64,000 nt of DNA, from NCBI RefSeq assembly GCF_013141725.1, contig NZ_WHNZ01000012.1, positions 186,001-250,000 on the forward strand. Direction: 5' to 3'. Positions 54,979-63,670 of this stretch are shown piece after piece (position 1 is the stretch's first letter; each line of letters opens with the position of its first letter). The notes under the pieces are model-generated. The model did no database searches and had not been told where the DNA came from. It worked only from the letters and a program-made list of their open reading frames with translations. The position numbers were made by a program, and so were the translations under genes. Source of the stretch: Paenibacillus planticolens. Its GTDB lineage: Bacteria > Bacillota > Bacilli > Paenibacillales > NBRC-103111.

Positions 54979-55219
54979 TGATGGGAATAGTAGGAACGTG
55001 CAGCACGTAACCAGAGAGTAAGCTCCACCGACTGAGAGAGCTTGCCGTGAACCGATTCCGAACCCGCCCCTGAACCGTCAACGATGAGTTGAACAGCCCC
55101 TGCTGTTATCAGGGAATCCAGAGTTGGGTGCAGCCGCTATAGGTTTGCGCCAATCTAAGGTGGTACCGCGGAAGCTACAGACTTTCGTCCTTATGTTATG
55201 AGGACGGGAGTCTTTTTTT
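54979..55219 (+). promoter_or_regulatory. T-box riboswitch (proline) of the proBSAC operon
   Basis: Stem I begins GATGGGAATAGTAGGAAC, with AGTA in the specifier loop; the 3-prime side TTCC-GAACCCG-CCC (55057-55070) holds a proline codon (CCC or CCG). The T-box AAGGTGGTACCGCG is at 55157-55170. The terminator is AGACT..CGTCCT paired with AGGACG..AGTCT (55179-55213), then T7. The first proline gene starts 45 bases later. Antitermination by uncharged tRNA-Pro is the expected control. The exact specifier triplet is not certain. Confidence 0.88.
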
Positions 55220-55264
55220 GTATCTGCATGATACATATTTACTCAAGCAAAGGATGGGATTGTA

Positions 55265-56365
55265 ATGACTCAGCGCATCGTCGTGAAAATCGGCAGCTCC
55301 TCTTTAACTTCAGATACGGGTGGTTTAAATCCCGATAAAATCCGCTTTTTCGCATCGGAACTAGCGCAATTGCAGCAGGACGGCAACCAAGTCCTGCTCG
55401 TAACCTCAGGCGCGGTAGCCGCAGGCTTCACTTCCCTTGGGTACCGCACGCGGCCCAAGGTGCTGCACGAGAAGCAAGCCGCAGCCGCTGTAGGGCAAGC
55501 GCTGCTTATGCAGGCGTACCACGAAGCATTTGCGTCCCACGGCGTAAGCGTAGCGCAAATTTTGCTGACCCGGTACGACTTCTCGAACCGCAAGCGCGTC
55601 CAGAACGCGCTGATGACGATTGACGAGCTGCTGCAGCGCGGCGTCGTTCCGGTCATTAACGAGAATGACACCGTCGCGGTAGATGAATTGAAATTCGGCG
55701 ACAACGATACGTTGTCGGCCTTGGTTGGCAATTTGGTGAAGGCAAGCAAATTGATCATCATTACAGACATGGACGGCCTGTACACGGACGATCCCCGCAA
55801 AAACGCGAACGCCCAGCGTATCGATCGCGTAGCCGCCATCAGCGACGAGCTGTTCAGCTTCGCCGGCGGTTCGGGGAGCGCGGTCGGCACCGGCGGCATG
55901 CGCTCGAAAGTCGAGGCCGCCCGCATCGCGATGCGCGGGGGCGTGCCGGTATTCATCGGGCGCGTGGTGGAGCCCGGTGATTTATCGCTTACGGTTGGCG
56001 GCAGCGGCAAGGGCACGTACTTCGACACGGCGCTGAACAACCTGCCGGTGAAGAAGCAATGGGTCGGCTTCCACTCGCTGCCCCAAGGGCAAATCCTCGT
56101 CGACCCAGGTGCCCGGACGGCCCTGGTCAGCGGCGGCAAAAGCCTGCTCCCGGCAGGCGTCATCGGAGCTACCGGCGATTTCCACCCCGGCGATGTGGTC
56201 GAAGTGCTGAGCAACGAGGGAACACTGCTCGGACGCGGCGTCGTGAATTATGCGGCATGGCAAATCCAAGCCGCCGCGGGATTATCAACCGAGGAAGTAC
56301 AAAAGCGCGTGGAAGTAGCCAGAATCGAAGTCATCCACCGCGATGAATGGGTTCCGCTGGCCTAG
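55265..56365 (+). CDS. proB: Glutamate 5-kinase
   Basis: 366 residues. An amino-acid kinase domain (1-260: RIVVKIGSSSLT, TSGAVAAGF, TDMDGLYTDDPR) is followed by a C-terminal PUA domain (about 275-360). It phosphorylates glutamate, the first step of proline synthesis, and is normally proline-inhibited. AAAGGAT precedes ATG. It is the first gene behind the proline T-box. The second half is unusually GC-rich compared with its neighbours. Confidence 0.96.
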   Translation: MTQRIVVKIGSSSLTSDTGGLNPDKIRFFASELAQLQQDGNQVLLVTSGAVAAGFTSLGYRTRPKVLHEKQAAAAVGQALLMQAYHEAFASHGVSVAQILLTRYDFSNRKRVQNALMTIDELLQRGVVPVINENDTVAVDELKFGDNDTLSALVGNLVKASKLIIITDMDGLYTDDPRKNANAQRIDRVAAISDELFSFAGGSGSAVGTGGMRSKVEAARIAMRGGVPVFIGRVVEPGDLSLTVGGSGKGTYFDTALNNLPVKKQWVGFHSLPQGQILVDPGARTALVSGGKSLLPAGVIGATGDFHPGDVVEVLSNEGTLLGRGVVNYAAWQIQAAAGLSTEEVQKRVEVARIEVIHRDEWVPLA

Positions 56366-56396
56366 ATTCGAATGAGAAAGCGAGGCACACCAAACC

Positions 56397-58130
56397 ATGA
56401 GACAACAAAAAATGCTGATTCCAACTTTGCGGGACGTCCCGGGTGATGCCGAAGCCGCAAGCCACCGGCTCATGCTCCGCGCAGGCTTGATACGGCAGCT
56501 CTCCAGCGGGATCTACTCCTATTTACCGTTAGGGCTTAAAGCCCTTCAACATATCCAAACCATCGTTCGTGAAGAGCTGGACGCGGCAGGCGCTCAAGAA
56601 ATGCTCATGCCGGCGCTCCATCCTTCCGAATTATGGAAATCGTCCGGGCGTTGGGATGTTTATGGTCCCGAACTCATGCGTCTGGAAGACCGGCATGGCC
56701 GTGAGTTTGCGCTCGGCGCCACCCATGAAGAAGTGATAACAACGATCGTGAAGGACGAAATCCAGTCCTACAAAAAGCTTCCTGTCACGCTGTATCAAAT
56801 TCAAACGAAATTCCGGGATGAGCGAAGACCGAGATTCGGCCTGCTGCGCGGACGCGAATTCATCATGAAGGATGCGTATTCCTTTGATAAAACAGCAACC
56901 GGGCTTGATGAAAGCTATCAACGCATGTACAACGCTTATGATCGCATTTTCACACGCTGCGGCTTAAACTTCCGGGCTGTTGAAGCCGATTCCGGTGCGA
57001 TGGGCGGTACGGATACACACGAATTCATGGCGCTTGCGGACATCGGCGAGGACACGATTGTTCATTGCCCTTCCTGCCATTATGCGGCCAACTTGGAGAA
57101 AGCCGTTGGTCAGTTGCCGCCCTCTTCAATAGCTGCAAGCAAGCAGCCAGAGCTGGACGGTCGGCCGGAGAAAGTGCACACACCGCAGGCGGCAAGCATT
57201 AAACAGCTAAGCGAATTCCTTCGCATTCCGCCTGAGAGGATCATTAAATCTGTTGCTGTCTCCGCAAACGGCGTGCCTGTCATCGTCCTCCTTCGGGGCG
57301 ACTGTGAAGTTAATGAGATTAAAACAAAAAATGTCATAGGCGTTTCAGAACTTACGATGCTTTCCGAATCGGAAATTCAAAAAATGGGCTCCGTTGCCGG
57401 ATTTATTGGGCCGATCGGACTTCAAAACGTTAAGATCATCGCGGACTTTTCGGTGAGGGGTATGGAGAACGCCGTCGTAGGCGCCAATGAAGCGGATTAC
57501 CACCTCACACAGGTCGTCGCCCAGCGCGATCTCGCGGGTTTGACTTACCATGACCTGCGCAATGCTGCCGAAGGCGACTGCTGCGCGTCCTGCGGGCATG
57601 AACTCGCTTTTGTTAAAGGCATTGAGGTTGGTCATGTCTTCAAGCTCGGAACCAAGTACAGCCGTTCGCTGGGGGCTGTGTTCAGCGATGAGAACGGCGT
57701 ATCCGAGCCCCTTATTATGGGTTGTTACGGAATTGGCGTTTCCCGTGTGCTGGCGGCTATTATCGAGCAGAATTATGATGAGCGTGGCATCCTATGGCCA
57801 GCGTCCATTGCGCCTTTTGTCATCCACTTGCTGACAGTTCAAGTGCAGGATGAGACACAGATGAAATTATCCCAAGAAATTTATACGTCGTTGACTGGGG
57901 CCGGCTATGCCGTCCTTTGGGATGATCGCGAAGAGCGTCCAGGCGTAAAATTCAACGACAGCGACCTGCTCGGTTTCCCCTTGCGAATTACCGTAGGGAA
58001 AAAAGCCGCAGAGAACATCGTGGAATGCAAGGAACGCCGCAGCGGTCATCAAGATGAAATAACGGTTGCTCAAATACTTACGCATTGCCAAACTTTTTTC
58101 CAAACAGGAGGTCGATCTTCCCATGAGTGA
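56397..58130 (+). CDS. proS: Prolyl-tRNA synthetase, bacterial type with editing domain
   Basis: 577 residues, the usual size of the bacterial form (about 565-575). Class II motifs: motif 1 near LPLGLKALQHIQ, motif 2 RDERRPRFGLLRGREFIMKD, motif 3 MGCYGIGVSRVLAA. Between them is an INS editing domain (about 225-405) that removes Ala-tRNA-Pro. The C-terminal anticodon-binding domain starts near residue 470. It charges tRNA-Pro. It lies between proB and proA in the T-box operon, 31 bases after proB, and its stop overlaps the proA start by eight bases. It is possibly a second copy alongside a housekeeping proS elsewhere; the window cannot show this. Confidence 0.95.
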   Translation: MRQQKMLIPTLRDVPGDAEAASHRLMLRAGLIRQLSSGIYSYLPLGLKALQHIQTIVREELDAAGAQEMLMPALHPSELWKSSGRWDVYGPELMRLEDRHGREFALGATHEEVITTIVKDEIQSYKKLPVTLYQIQTKFRDERRPRFGLLRGREFIMKDAYSFDKTATGLDESYQRMYNAYDRIFTRCGLNFRAVEADSGAMGGTDTHEFMALADIGEDTIVHCPSCHYAANLEKAVGQLPPSSIAASKQPELDGRPEKVHTPQAASIKQLSEFLRIPPERIIKSVAVSANGVPVIVLLRGDCEVNEIKTKNVIGVSELTMLSESEIQKMGSVAGFIGPIGLQNVKIIADFSVRGMENAVVGANEADYHLTQVVAQRDLAGLTYHDLRNAAEGDCCASCGHELAFVKGIEVGHVFKLGTKYSRSLGAVFSDENGVSEPLIMGCYGIGVSRVLAAIIEQNYDERGILWPASIAPFVIHLLTVQVQDETQMKLSQEIYTSLTGAGYAVLWDDREERPGVKFNDSDLLGFPLRITVGKKAAENIVECKERRSGHQDEITVAQILTHCQTFFQTGGRSSHE

Positions 58131-59370
58131 AGTCGTTCAAAAGTCAAAACTGGCGAAACAAGCCGCCCAAAAGATGGGCAATCTCACAACGGAGCAGAAA
58201 AACGCAGCGCTGCTGCTAATGGCTGATGCCCTTGTCACCGAACAGCAGGCCATTATTGAGGCGAATGCAAAAGATTTGGAACGCGGCAAACAATTAGGCA
58301 CCAGCTCCTCCCTGCTTGACCGTCTATCCTTGAATGAAGATCGTATCGCCGCAATCGCCGAAGGATTGCGTCAAATCGCCGAGCTGCCGGACCCTATCGG
58401 GGATACGCTAGAAGATTTTGAGCGTCCGAACGGCTTGCGCATCCGTAAAATTCGCGTTCCGCTGGGCGTAATCGGCATTATTTATGAAGCAAGACCGAAT
58501 GTCACCGTGGATGCGGCAGGTTTATGTCTCAAAACAGGCAACGCCGTTGTGCTGCGTGGCGGTTCAGCCGCTTTATTTTCCAATGAGAAAATCGTCGAGG
58601 TTTTGCATAGCGCGCTAAGCCGTTCCGCCATTCCTGCTGACGCTCTGCAGCTGATCCTTAGTTCGGATCGCAGTTCAGTCGATGAAATGCTGAAACTAAA
58701 TGGCTTAATCGACGTTCTCATCCCAAGAGGCGGACACTCACTTATTCAAAATGTTGTCAATAACGCATCCGTCCCTGTCATTGAAACAGGCGCAGGTGTA
58801 TGTCATACTTTTATTGACGAAAGCGCACAGCTCGAAATGGCCATCGCGATTGGGCTAAATGCCAAGGCTCAACGTCCTTCCGTCTGCAACTCGATGGAAA
58901 CATTGCTCGTGCATGAAGCGGCGGCAGCTAAGCATCTTGGCGCCATTGCGGAAGCCTTCACAGGCGCCAATGTGGAGCTTAGAGGAGACGAGCGCGCCAG
59001 AGCTATTGTTCCTGGCATGCTGAAAGCTGAAGCAGCGGATTGGGGAACGGAATACGGAGATTACATTCTTTCCGTCAAAGTGGTTAAGGATCTGGATGAA
59101 GCGTTGGATCATATCCGCGAATTCGGCACGATGCACTCGGAATGTATTGTGACGGAAGATGCCTCGCATGCCGAGAGATTTCTGCAGGAGGTCGATGCGG
59201 CAGCGGTTTACCACAACGCCTCTACCCGCTTCACGGATGGCTTTGAATTCGGATTCGGTGCGGAAATCGGCATCTCTACTCAAAAACTTCATGCTCGCGG
59301 ACCGATGGGTCTGCCGGCATTAACTTCAACCAAATACCGCATCTACGGCAGCGGTCAAATACGTCAATAA
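58123..59370 (+). CDS. proA: Gamma-glutamyl phosphate reductase
   Basis: 415 residues. An NADP-dependent aldehyde-dehydrogenase-fold enzyme making glutamate semialdehyde from gamma-glutamyl phosphate. The catalytic Cys is in QRPSVCNSMETLL, preceded by LRGGSAALFSNEK and the family-specific PRGGHSLIQNVV. AGGAGG 11 bases before ATG 58123 sets the start inside the end of proS (8-base overlap); the longer frame begins 19 codons earlier without a ribosome site. This indicates translational coupling to proS. Confidence 0.95.
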   Translation: MSEVVQKSKLAKQAAQKMGNLTTEQKNAALLLMADALVTEQQAIIEANAKDLERGKQLGTSSSLLDRLSLNEDRIAAIAEGLRQIAELPDPIGDTLEDFERPNGLRIRKIRVPLGVIGIIYEARPNVTVDAAGLCLKTGNAVVLRGGSAALFSNEKIVEVLHSALSRSAIPADALQLILSSDRSSVDEMLKLNGLIDVLIPRGGHSLIQNVVNNASVPVIETGAGVCHTFIDESAQLEMAIAIGLNAKAQRPSVCNSMETLLVHEAAAAKHLGAIAEAFTGANVELRGDERARAIVPGMLKAEAADWGTEYGDYILSVKVVKDLDEALDHIREFGTMHSECIVTEDASHAERFLQEVDAAAVYHNASTRFTDGFEFGFGAEIGISTQKLHARGPMGLPALTSTKYRIYGSGQIRQ

Positions 59371-59400
59371 GTTCGAACATCAATTGAGGAGGAATGTACG

Positions 59401-60270
59401 ATGTCCATTACTTTATCCCAAGCCAAAATCGCTTTCGTCGGCGCAGGCTCCATGTCGGAAGCCATTATCCGGGGCTTGATCCAAACCAAGGTTGCCAATC
59501 CGCAAAATGTGTACGTCATGAACCGATCGGATCAAGACCGTCTCGCATTTTTGCGCTCCGAATATGGCCTGCAGGCCACTTCCGATCCGGCTGTGAAAGA
59601 ATCCTTTCTGCGCGAAGCCGATGTTGTCGTGCTCTGCATGAAGCCCAAAGACGTTGTGACGGCTTTTGCGGATCTTAGGCCGCTTCTGAATGAGGGGCAG
59701 CTGCTCGTTTCAGTCATCGCCGGTCTCTCGATCGCCAAAATAGAGACGCTGCTGGATTCGAATATGCCCATCGTTCGGACAATGCCGAACACATCCTCGA
59801 CGATCGGATTGGGCGCAACAGGAATGAGCTTCTCCGCAAAAGTCAATGATACATTAAAGCAGCTCGCAACCCAAATGTTCGAAGCTGTGGGTATCGTTTC
59901 CATCGTAGAGGAAGAGAAACTTGAAATTCTAACCGGGGTATCCGGCAGCGGTCCCGCTTATGTATACTATTTCATGGAAGCTATGATCAAAGCGGGCATC
60001 GAAGGCGGTCTAACCGAGGAAGACGCACGGCAGCTCACGCTGCAAACCGTGCTCGGAGCCGCTCACATGGTTCAGCATACACAAGAAGATCCGGCCGAGC
60101 TTCGCCGCAAGGTCACGTCGCCGAATGGGGCTACGCAAGCATCCATTGAAGCACTGGATCGCTACCAGTTTACGGAAGCTGTATCCAAGGCCGTCTTCCG
60201 CTCCGCGGAACGGGCCAAAGAAATGGGCGAGCAAATCGCGGTGTCAAGCCCCGTAAGCAAATTGTCCTAA
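59401..60270 (+). CDS. proC: Pyrroline-5-carboxylate reductase
   Basis: 289 residues. An N-terminal Rossmann domain (AFVGAGSMSEAIIRGL) and a C-terminal helical dimer domain with SGSGPAYVYYFMEAM and TSPNGATQASIEAL, both typical of ProC/ProI. It reduces P5C to proline, the last step. GAGGAGG precedes ATG. It lies 30 bases after proA, completing proB-proS-proA-proC. Bacillus also has a separately T-boxed proI; here a single leader seems to serve all four genes. Confidence 0.95.
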   Translation: MSITLSQAKIAFVGAGSMSEAIIRGLIQTKVANPQNVYVMNRSDQDRLAFLRSEYGLQATSDPAVKESFLREADVVVLCMKPKDVVTAFADLRPLLNEGQLLVSVIAGLSIAKIETLLDSNMPIVRTMPNTSSTIGLGATGMSFSAKVNDTLKQLATQMFEAVGIVSIVEEEKLEILTGVSGSGPAYVYYFMEAMIKAGIEGGLTEEDARQLTLQTVLGAAHMVQHTQEDPAELRRKVTSPNGATQASIEALDRYQFTEAVSKAVFRSAERAKEMGEQIAVSSPVSKLS

Positions 60271-60312
60271 ATGAACGAGGTCTTATTCTAGTAAAGCAGG
60301 TGAACGTTTTCG

Positions 60313-61581
60313 ATGAGTGCATATTGTTTAGCCACATATCGGAGTTTCGATGAGAAAGCCGATTTTCATAAAAAAGCGACGGGCATTGCTGTCGGTCTGA
60401 CAGTAGGCTCCTGGACGGAGCTGCCGGAAGCGCAAAAAGCGCAAATGGAGAAACATCTGGGCAAAGTCGTTTACGTTGAGGTTCACGAGCCTGGCCCTGA
60501 GGAGCCGGCTTCTGGCCGCTATGCCGATATTACGATCGCTTATCCGGACGTTAATTTCAGCAGAGACATTCCCGCACTGTTAGTTACCGTATTCGGCAAG
60601 TTGTCGATGGACGGCAAAATTAAGCTCATTGACTTAAAGTTTTCAACCGATTTCTTGGCCGGATTCTCCGGTCCGAAGTTCGGCATGCAGGGCGTGCGCG
60701 ACATTCTCGGTGTCCATGACCGCCCTTTGCTGATGAGCATCTTCAAATCGGTTGTCGGTTATGAGTTGCCAGCTTTGCGCGAGCAATTTTATTTGCAAGC
60801 GGCAGGCGGCGTCGACCTGATTAAAGACGATGAAATCTTATTCGAAAACCCGCTGACTCCGCTTGAGAAGCGGATTGAGATTTGTATGGAAGCCGCCGCG
60901 CAAGCATCCAAAGAAACCGGTCAAAAACTGCTTTACGCTGTTAATTTGACCGGCCCAACTTCGAAGCTCGCGGCGCAGGCCAAAAAAGCGATAAATGCAG
61001 GAGCAAACGCCTTGTTGTTCAATGTGTTAGCCTACGGCTTCGATGTGCTTCATGAGCTAAGCGCTGATCCGGAGATTACAATACCGATTATGGCCCATCC
61101 GGCTATGGCAGGCGCCACATATCCATCACCGCACTACGGGATCTCCCCTTCTGTGCTGCTTGGCAAATTGATGCGGTTAGCCGGAGCCGATCTGGTGCTG
61201 TTCCCTTCTCCTTACGGTTCTGTGGTCATGCCGAGAGAAGAAAACTTAGCGATCAAGCATGTGCTGCTAACAGGCGATCTGCATAACGACTACAGCTATA
61301 ACGCTTCGGCAGATGCGCAATTGAAGCTTGCCGCTTCCTTCCCTGTGCCGTCAGCCGGTATTCATCCTGGTCTTGTGCCTCTCATCCTGAGAGATTTCGG
61401 CCAAGATGTCATCGTGAATGCAGGCGGAGGCATTCATGGCCATCCGCTTGGCACAATCGCCGGAGGACGTGCATTCCGGCAAGCGATCGATGCAACGCTG
61501 CAAGGCATTCAGCTTCGCGACTACGCCCAAAACCATCCAGAACTACAATCAGCTATTGACACTTGGGGGATTAGAGAATGA
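60313..61581 (+). CDS. mtnW: 2,3-diketo-5-methylthiopentyl-1-phosphate enolase (RuBisCO-like)
   Basis: 422 residues, form IV RuBisCO-like protein. Small-subunit-independent barrel with GGVDLIKDDE (the Lys that is carbamylated), SGPKFGMQGVRDILGV, HPAMAGATYPSP and GGGIHGHPLGT. It enolises diketo-methylthiopentyl phosphate in methionine salvage; it lacks CO2 fixation. AGGTGA precedes ATG 60313. It begins 43 bases after proC and its stop overlaps mtnX by four bases. No separate strong promoter was seen in the gap, so read-through from the proline operon is possible. Confidence 0.95.
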   Translation: MSAYCLATYRSFDEKADFHKKATGIAVGLTVGSWTELPEAQKAQMEKHLGKVVYVEVHEPGPEEPASGRYADITIAYPDVNFSRDIPALLVTVFGKLSMDGKIKLIDLKFSTDFLAGFSGPKFGMQGVRDILGVHDRPLLMSIFKSVVGYELPALREQFYLQAAGGVDLIKDDEILFENPLTPLEKRIEICMEAAAQASKETGQKLLYAVNLTGPTSKLAAQAKKAINAGANALLFNVLAYGFDVLHELSADPEITIPIMAHPAMAGATYPSPHYGISPSVLLGKLMRLAGADLVLFPSPYGSVVMPREENLAIKHVLLTGDLHNDYSYNASADAQLKLAASFPVPSAGIHPGLVPLILRDFGQDVIVNAGGGIHGHPLGTIAGGRAFRQAIDATLQGIQLRDYAQNHPELQSAIDTWGIRE

Positions 61582-62240
61582 GCAAGGAACGCATCATTTT
61601 TTGCGATTTTGACGGTACCATTACCGTAAATGATAACATCGTGGCGATCATGAAGCATTTTAACCCGGCTGGTTGGGACGCGATTGTGGAACGCATTTTG
61701 GATAAAAGCATTTCCATTCGTCAAGGCGTAGGCGAGATGTTCGCCCTCCTCCCAACTTCACGCAAGGATGAGATTGTGAAATACGCCATCGGCAATGCGG
61801 TTATCCGGGATGGCTTCAAACAATTTGTGGATTACTGCAAAGAGCAAAACATCAAGCTTTTGATCACCAGCGGAGGCATCGATTTCTTTATTTACCCGCT
61901 GCTGAAACCTTTCCCGATTCCGCATGAGCACATCTACTGCAACGCCTCTTCCTTTGAAGGCAGCGTTATCGAAATTTTGTGGCCGAACCAATGCGACGAG
62001 CATTGTCAAACAGACTGCGGCATGTGCAAAACGAGCATTATTCGCTCCTATGATGCCAATCGGTATGAGCGGATTATCATCGGAGACAGCATTACAGATT
62101 TCGAAGGAGCTAAGCTGGTTGATACGATTTTCGCACGTTCCCACCTTGTTGAGATGTGCGAGAAGCTGGGATACGCGTATTACCCGTTCGATAACTTCTT
62201 CGATATTATGAAGCAATTGGAGGCTGAACCTGTAGCATGA
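61578..62240 (+). CDS. mtnX: 2-hydroxy-3-keto-5-methylthiopentenyl-1-phosphate phosphatase
   Basis: 220 residues of the HAD superfamily. The nucleophile motif is FCDFDGTIT (Asp12), motif II LLITSGGIDFF, and motif IV IIGDSITDFEGAKL. It removes phosphate from the MtnW product to yield acireductone. ATGA overlaps with mtnW upstream and mtnB downstream show coupled translation. The cysteine cluster CDEHCQTDCGMC in the cap (about 138-149) could bind a metal. Confidence 0.94.
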   Translation: MSKERIIFCDFDGTITVNDNIVAIMKHFNPAGWDAIVERILDKSISIRQGVGEMFALLPTSRKDEIVKYAIGNAVIRDGFKQFVDYCKEQNIKLLITSGGIDFFIYPLLKPFPIPHEHIYCNASSFEGSVIEILWPNQCDEHCQTDCGMCKTSIIRSYDANRYERIIIGDSITDFEGAKLVDTIFARSHLVEMCEKLGYAYYPFDNFFDIMKQLEAEPVA

Positions 62241-62872
62241 GTATTTTACTGGAAGAGAAACAACGCGCTTTTGCCGAGCTGCGCGACATTAAAGCCAATC
62301 TGGCGGCAAGAGGCTGGTTCCCTGCGACTAGCGGCAATTTATCCGTACGCGTAGGCGGCTTTGACCCTGAGCAATTCACGTTCGCCATCACATCAAGCGG
62401 CAAGGATAAATCCGTGCAAACGCCGGAAGATTTCCTGCTTGTGAATGAGAAAGGCGTAGCCACAGAAGCCACCAGCCTGAAGCCGTCGGCTGAAACGCTA
62501 ATCCATAGCGAAATCTACCGATTGACCGGCGCTGGCGCTATTTTTCATGTGCATACGATTTTCAATAATTTGATTTCCGAGCTGTACTGGGAACGTAAAA
62601 GTATTCCGGTTAACGGCGTTGAGCTGATTAAGGCGTTCAACATTTGGGATGAGGAAGCTCAAATCGAGATTCCGATTTTGCCGAACTATGCGGAGATCCC
62701 GCGTATCGCTGAGCTTGTAGAAGGAGCCATTATTCCGCGGATTCCCGGCATCGTACTTCGCAAGCACGGTATTTATGCGTGGGGTGCGAATGCATTTGAA
62801 GCGAAGCGTCATTTGGAAGCTTTCGAATTCCTCTTTGAATACGTGTACCGCTCTCATCTGCTGAATAAATAA
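62237..62872 (+). CDS. mtnB: Methylthioribulose-1-phosphate dehydratase
   Basis: 211 residues, class II aldolase/adducin fold. SGNLSVRV and the zinc-binding FHVHTIFNN and KHGIYAWG histidines are conserved. It dehydrates methylthioribulose-1-phosphate, the step before MtnW. It is the third gene of mtnW-X-B, overlapping mtnX by four bases. Salvage genes mtnA, mtnK and mtnD are not in the window. Confidence 0.94.
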   Translation: MSILLEEKQRAFAELRDIKANLAARGWFPATSGNLSVRVGGFDPEQFTFAITSSGKDKSVQTPEDFLLVNEKGVATEATSLKPSAETLIHSEIYRLTGAGAIFHVHTIFNNLISELYWERKSIPVNGVELIKAFNIWDEEAQIEIPILPNYAEIPRIAELVEGAIIPRIPGIVLRKHGIYAWGANAFEAKRHLEAFEFLFEYVYRSHLLNK

Positions 62873-62902
62873 CATATTGTGCCTCTTATGAAAGCACAAA
62901 TA

Positions 62903-62943
62903 AGGCTGTCTCCAAAGGTCTAATGCGACCTGAGGGACAGCCT
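62903..62943. terminator. Hairpin between mtnB and dnaD
   Basis: AGGCTGTC at 62903-62910 pairs exactly with GACAGCCT at 62936-62943, with a further CC/GG. It lies between convergent genes; T-runs are weak on both strands. Confidence 0.6.
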
Positions 62944-62949
62944 CTTCGT

Positions 62950-63630
62950 TTATCTGGATTGTCTAAAGCGCTGCGAATATTCCTTCGCTTGATCCACGGT
63001 GCCGACCCGATTCCGGCTCCATTCCAGCAGAATGCGATCAATATAACGGAAGTGCACCTTGCCGGCAAAAACCGCTTCCTTCAATGCCGTCAGTATGAGA
63101 TCTTCCTTATATTGATCCTTGTCCAGCCAACCGCTGATCGTCTCCAGCTCCATCGGAGTCAACGGTCGGGCAAACTCTTTTTCGAACGTGGTGAAAATAT
63201 TTCTGGCACCCTCGTCAGCTGGCATTGGCGTACGGACAGCGGATAATTTGGCCATCTCCTGTTCGGCTGCCTGCTTGGCTAGCTTCCGGTATAACGGTGT
63301 TAGATTATATCGCTCGCTGCGAATCCCAGATAGCACGTCAATCTCTTCATCAATCGCGATGAACTGTTCGTGAATCAATTTCTGCAAGCCGGCAATGACC
63401 AAATCCGGTGATGCCGACATGCGGGATTGAATCTCATCGGTGGTTGGAAAATCGTACTTTTCCTTTTCCAGAAAGGAAATGAGATGGATTAGCGTCATAA
63501 CCTCGATTTCGCTTAACTGAAGGGCACGATAGTTTTTCAGCAGAAGAAGCGGTACCGCGACACTGCCTTCCTGGATGCTGCTCAACAGGACCGCTTCAAT
63601 TTGCTGCTGTGTAATGAACGGTTTGCTCAT
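62950..63630 (-). CDS. dnaD: DnaD-family primosomal protein
   Basis: 226 residues. An N-terminal winged-helix oligomerisation domain (about 1-100, with YRALQLSEIEVMTLIHLISF) is followed by a C-terminal DnaB_2/DnaD domain (about 130-200: IFTTFEKEFARPLTPMELET, VHFRYIDRILLEW). It helps load helicase at oriC and restart sites. It lies 40 bases after asnS on the same strand, as in Bacillus. nth, its usual next neighbour, is about 24 kb away at 38624-39295. Confidence 0.92.
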   Translation of the reverse strand: MSKPFITQQQIEAVLLSSIQEGSVAVPLLLLKNYRALQLSEIEVMTLIHLISFLEKEKYDFPTTDEIQSRMSASPDLVIAGLQKLIHEQFIAIDEEIDVLSGIRSERYNLTPLYRKLAKQAAEQEMAKLSAVRTPMPADEGARNIFTTFEKEFARPLTPMELETISGWLDKDQYKEDLILTALKEAVFAGKVHFRYIDRILLEWSRNRVGTVDQAKEYSQRFRQSR

Positions 63631-63670
63631 CCGGTCTCCTTTCTCTTTCTACCTTCGGTTGATAAATGGA

